Shown: in pieces, positions 61,069 to 64,000 of the stretch
How the letters are laid out: the number at the start of each line of letters is the position of its first letter
Numbering within the stretch: position 1 is the first letter of the stretch
NCBI RefSeq assembly: GCF_026650985.1
Contig: NZ_CP086239.1
Span: forward strand, 2,294,001 to 2,358,000
Source of the DNA: Clostridium estertheticum
GTDB lineage: Bacteria > Bacillota > Clostridia > Clostridiales > Clostridiaceae
Reading direction: 5' to 3'
Length of the DNA: 64,000 bases
Notes under the pieces: model-generated
Told to the model about the DNA's origin: nothing
Seen by the model: only the letters and a program-made list of their open reading frames with translations
Databases searched by the model: none
Translations under genes and position numbers: made by a program

Positions 61069-63207
61069 ATGAAAAAAATAAAACTTACTAAAGAAAAGAT
61101 TTTACTGTCATTAATATTAATATTATCTGCAATCTTAAATTTTGCTAATCTAAACATAGAGGGTTATTCAAATCTATATTATGCTGCTGGTGTAAAAAGT
61201 ATGACTATGAGTTTGAAAAATTTCTTTTTCGTGTCTTTTGACCCAGCAAGCTTTGTGACCATTGATAAACCGCCTCTAGGTTTTTGGCTTCAAGCTATTT
61301 CTGCTAAAATCTTTGGATATAGTGGTTGGAGTATTCTTCTTCCACAGGCTCTCGCAGGAGTAATCTCAGTTTTTGTAATATACAAAATTGTTAAGAGATC
61401 TTTTGGAACTCCAGCCGGTCTTCTCTCAGCATTATTTCTTGCAACAACCCCAATGTTTGTTGCAGTAAGTAGAAATAACACTTGCGATAACTTACTTGTT
61501 TTAACTCTTCTAATAGCATGCTGGTTTATTTCTATAGCTGCCGAGAAAGGGAAATTTAAATATCTTCTAATAAGCTTAGCGGTTGTAGGTGTTGGTTTTA
61601 ACATAAAAATGCTTCAAGCTTATATGGCTGTTCCAGCTATATACTTAGTTTACCTCCTATCAAGTGCAATTTCTCTTAAGAAGAGGATAATTCATCTTAT
61701 CTGTGGAACGCTTGTATTACTTGTTGTTTCATTCTCATGGGCAATAGTAGTAGATTTAATACCTGCTGCAAACAGACCTTATGTGGGAAGTAGTACAAAT
61801 AACTCAGAACTAGAACTTATAATTGGACATAATGGACTTGAAAGACTTGGACTTGGAAGCAGTACTACTGGCGGCGGTGGTGGTATGGGTAAAGCTAAAA
61901 CTCAAGTTAAAATAACCGAAGGAAGCAAGACAAGCACTACAGCTACTAGTAATTCTGCTACAAAATCTACCCGTTCAAGCGCTTCTAGTAATACAAATGC
62001 TCAAGGCGGAATGCAAGGTGGTATTCCCCCTACTGGAACTAGACCTAGTGGAATGCCAAGTGGTGGCAAAATGCCAACAGGTAGAAAATCAGGCGGTGGT
62101 GGCGGTAACAGCAGTATGGGTGGTAGCGCAGTATCAAGCGTTACAAGATTATTTGTTACTACTGGTATGTCTGATCAAATAATATGGTTATTCCCTATTG
62201 CAGTACTTGGATTCCTCGCAGCAATATTAAAAGAAAAATTCAAACCTGCTTTTAATAACAAGAGAAAACTAGATTTACTATTATGGACAATGTGGTTAAT
62301 TCCTGAATTTATATATTTCAGTTTCACAACAGGTTTATTTCATCCTTATTACTTAACTATGCTCGCTGCACCAATTGCGGCACTCGCAGGAATCGGAATT
62401 GTTTCTATGTGGGAACTGCTTGCAGAAAGCGGATGGAAATCTTGGATCTTACCAGTAACACTTATTGTAGATGGAGCACTTCAGTTATTTGTTTTATCTT
62501 ACTTCTACAGTACTTCTAGTATTACTAAGATTTTAATGATAGCTTTATCTATTTTATGTTTTGTATCTTCAATAATACTTATTATTCTTAAGTTAAAGAA
62601 AAATAATAATTTGAAGTTTTCGAAGATATTAGTAGGCACTGCTTTAATAGGACTACTAATAACCCCTACGGTTTGGTCTGCAACTACTTTATTTGGAGCT
62701 GAATCAGGAACATTCCCATCTGCAGGACTAAGTTTAATTTCTAGCAGTAAAAATGGGAATGCAGGCATGGGTTCTTTAAGTGATTCTAGTAATGATAAGT
62801 TAACGAAATTCTTACTGGCTAATAAAACAACTGAAAAATATATCCTTGTAACTTCATCTGCTAGCGGTATTGCATCAGATATAATAATTAAAACTGGTGA
62901 ATCTGTAATGACTTGGGGCTTCTTTGGAACTGATAAAGCAATAACACTAGCTCAGTTTAAAGCACTAGTTAAAAGTGGCGGAGTTAGATATGTAATGATT
63001 GGAGGCCAAGGTGGCGGTGGTGGCTCAACTAGCGATATTATGACATGGGCTAAAAAAGCCGGCACACTAGTTGCAGAGAGTAAATGGAAAGATACTACAA
63101 CTACTAAGGCAGCAACTGCAAAAACATCAAATTCAATGACTCAAAGATTTGGAGGTCAAACATCTGAGGCATTATATGATTTAAAAGGTGCTGATACTAC
63201 AAAATAA
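61069..63207 (+). CDS. GT39-family (ArnT/PMT-like) membrane glycosyltransferase
   Basis: The ~712-residue protein has an N-terminal PMT_2-type domain with many helices. It has the family's ASFVTIDKPPLGFWLQAISAKIFGYSGW, an Asp/Arg-rich loop (AVSRNNTCDNLLVLTLL) and a C-terminal extracellular domain. A Gly/Ser/Thr-rich insert of about 100 residues (~265-365, including TTGGGGGMG and QGGMQGGIPP) splits the protein. Such enzymes move a sugar from a lipid carrier to a cell-wall polymer. I chose the ATG at 61069, spaced from AAAAAGGAGC. It may be induced by the two-component pair upstream. Confidence 0.85.
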   Translation: MKKIKLTKEKILLSLILILSAILNFANLNIEGYSNLYYAAGVKSMTMSLKNFFFVSFDPASFVTIDKPPLGFWLQAISAKIFGYSGWSILLPQALAGVISVFVIYKIVKRSFGTPAGLLSALFLATTPMFVAVSRNNTCDNLLVLTLLIACWFISIAAEKGKFKYLLISLAVVGVGFNIKMLQAYMAVPAIYLVYLLSSAISLKKRIIHLICGTLVLLVVSFSWAIVVDLIPAANRPYVGSSTNNSELELIIGHNGLERLGLGSSTTGGGGGMGKAKTQVKITEGSKTSTTATSNSATKSTRSSASSNTNAQGGMQGGIPPTGTRPSGMPSGGKMPTGRKSGGGGGNSSMGGSAVSSVTRLFVTTGMSDQIIWLFPIAVLGFLAAILKEKFKPAFNNKRKLDLLLWTMWLIPEFIYFSFTTGLFHPYYLTMLAAPIAALAGIGIVSMWELLAESGWKSWILPVTLIVDGALQLFVLSYFYSTSSITKILMIALSILCFVSSIILIILKLKKNNNLKFSKILVGTALIGLLITPTVWSATTLFGAESGTFPSAGLSLISSSKNGNAGMGSLSDSSNDKLTKFLLANKTTEKYILVTSSASGIASDIIIKTGESVMTWGFFGTDKAITLAQFKALVKSGGVRYVMIGGQGGGGGSTSDIMTWAKKAGTLVAESKWKDTTTTKAATAKTSNSMTQRFGGQTSEALYDLKGADTTK

Positions 63208-63233
63208 TATTAATTATAATTAACCTTATTTTA

Positions 63234-63274
63234 AAAAGCAGATTCTGTATGAAAACATATAGAATCTGCTTTTA
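63234..63274 (+). terminator. Terminator after the GT39 gene
   Basis: AAAAGCAGATTCTGTATG pairs with CATATAGAATCTGCTTTT around a four-base loop. Confidence 0.8.
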
Positions 63275-63314
63275 CTAAAAAATTTAAAGGAGCAAGAAAG
63301 ATGAGGGTACATCA

Positions 63315-63581
63315 ATGAAAATAAAAAAGAATTTATCAATCTTAGTCTTAGCACTTATAATAACTCTTTCGGGCATGATGGGAACCTTTGTATATGCATA
63401 CAAATATACCACAAGCCATGCAACAAGTAGTAGTTCCCCTCAAGGTAGAAATGGTAAAATGCCACAAGGTAATTGGGGCAAAAAAGATGGTACAAGACCT
63501 CAAGGTGATTTTAAAAATAAAAGTGGTACTAAACCTAATGGAAATCCTCCAAGTGGAGATTCCCAAAAGTCAGTAAACTAA
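63315..63581 (+). CDS. Small secreted Gly/Gln/Pro/Asn-rich protein
   Basis: The 88-residue protein has an N-terminal hydrophobic signal (NLSILVLALIITLSGMMG) followed by a low-complexity tail (SSSSPQGRNGKMPQGNWGKKDG and repeats of GTRPQG/GTKPNG). The tail resembles the insert of the preceding glycosyltransferase. Upstream, a 5-codon reading frame (MRVHQ) starts at 63301 and its stop overlaps the main ATG, with AAAGGAG before it. It could be an extracellular partner or substrate of the glycosyltransferases. No family is recognised. Confidence 0.7.
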   Translation: MKIKKNLSILVLALIITLSGMMGTFVYAYKYTTSHATSSSSPQGRNGKMPQGNWGKKDGTRPQGDFKNKSGTKPNGNPPSGDSQKSVN

Positions 63582-63597
63582 GTTCAGGAGGAGATTT

Positions 63598-64000
63598 ATG
63601 GATAACAAGAAAGAATTTCTTAAAAAATTTCTTATATTAGCATGTATTATATGGCTTGCTTTAATTGTTAGAATTCATGGCCTGCCATTTACAAGCGGAG
63701 ACTATACTGCCTTTGTAAGCCGTTGGTTTGATACTATAAAAACAGGTGGCGGCTTTAGCGCCTTAAAAAATTCACTGGGTGATTACTCCCCACCCTATCT
63801 ATACTTATTAACACTAGGCACATATACAAGTATAAATAAGTTGTTTTATGTAAAAATGATATCTTTTGTTTTTGAAATAATGGCTGCTTTTTTCGTTATG
63901 AAAATTGTTAATGTTTTATATAGAAATGAAAAGGCTGGATACCTAGCTTTTGGACTTCTACTCTTCATTCCTACAGTTATATTTAATGGATCTGTATGGG
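63598..64000 (+). CDS. GT-C (Gpi18/mannosyltransferase-like) membrane glycosyltransferase, cut by window edge
   Basis: The gene starts at an ATG with AGGAGGA upstream and is open to the end of the window. The first 134 residues have a TM helix, then GLPFTSGDYTAFVSRWFDTIKT and LGDYSPPYLYLLTLG, a pattern seen in Gpi18-like and related GT-C enzymes, followed by further helices. It lies 16 bases after the small secreted protein and may be its partner. The 3' end is not visible. Confidence 0.72.
   Translation, partial: MDNKKEFLKKFLILACIIWLALIVRIHGLPFTSGDYTAFVSRWFDTIKTGGGFSALKNSLGDYSPPYLYLLTLGTYTSINKLFYVKMISFVFEIMAAFFVMKIVNVLYRNEKAGYLAFGLLLFIPTVIFNGSVW

Overview
The DNA is AT-rich, with strong AGGAGG-type ribosome binding sites, a spore germinant receptor operon, DUF3794 spore-surface proteins, a membrane pyrophosphatase, rubredoxin/ferritin-like proteins and many two-component and PASTA-type signalling genes. 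This fits an anaerobic, endospore-forming Clostridium (sensu stricto type). I cannot name the species. I see no rRNA, tRNA, CRISPR array or intact insertion sequence.

Layout. 1-1.6 kb: small membrane, lipoprotein and hypothetical genes. 1.8-8.7 kb: sugar-acid locus (DlgD/YiaK reductase, two YhcH/YiaL proteins, MFS importer, divergent LacI regulator with operator-like palindromes, UxuA mannonate dehydratase), interrupted by an MFS/TetR deletion remnant. 8.9-23.2 kb: housekeeping and envelope genes (HIT, TerC, Ser/Thr kinase, class B PBP, orphan CHASE3 kinase, NlpC/P60 protein, H+-pyrophosphatase, ABC-2 exporter). 23.4-27.6 kb: spore-surface cluster with three DUF3794 proteins (two of them tandem duplicates with matching sigma-K-like promoters) and a 48-bp-repeat protein rich in Cys, His and Lys. 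27.7-35.1 kb: L,D-transpeptidase, YdbS/YdbT pair and gerABC. 50-64 kb: DNA repair, PNPOx-like, ferritin-like, XRE-cupin, DAACS symporter, YhbD/bactofilin, DedA, MATE, SseB-like, an OmpR/HK pair and a glycosyltransferase cluster that runs off the end.

The most interesting part is 35.6-50.0 kb. Its genes line up with an anaerobic route from flavonoid/dihydrochalcone to phloroglucinol to acetoacetate. They are an OYE-type Fe-S flavoenzyme (possible flavonoid or chalcone ene-reductase), a PhlG/phloretin-hydrolase family C-C hydrolase, an SDR (phloroglucinol reductase candidate), a cyclase-family hydrolase (dihydrophloroglucinol ring opening candidate), a 3-hydroxyacyl-CoA-dehydrogenase-like enzyme (3-hydroxy-5-oxohexanoate dehydrogenase candidate), a BKACE enzyme (triacetate acetoacetate-lyase candidate) and the AtoDA CoA-transferase. 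A cupin of unknown role leads one operon, and MFS and TauE transporters follow it.

Control of that region is readable. A PAS-AAA+-Fis sigma-54 activator lies between two operons. Each operon has a TGGCATG-N4-TTGCT (-24/-12) promoter, and upstream of each are repeated AATACA-N4-TGTATT palindromes that look like the activator's enhancer sites. A separate LysR gene, which seems to lack a normal start codon, lies upstream of the hydrolase/flavoenzyme operon next to a perfect palindrome. Enzyme substrates are inferred from family and context and have not been tested.
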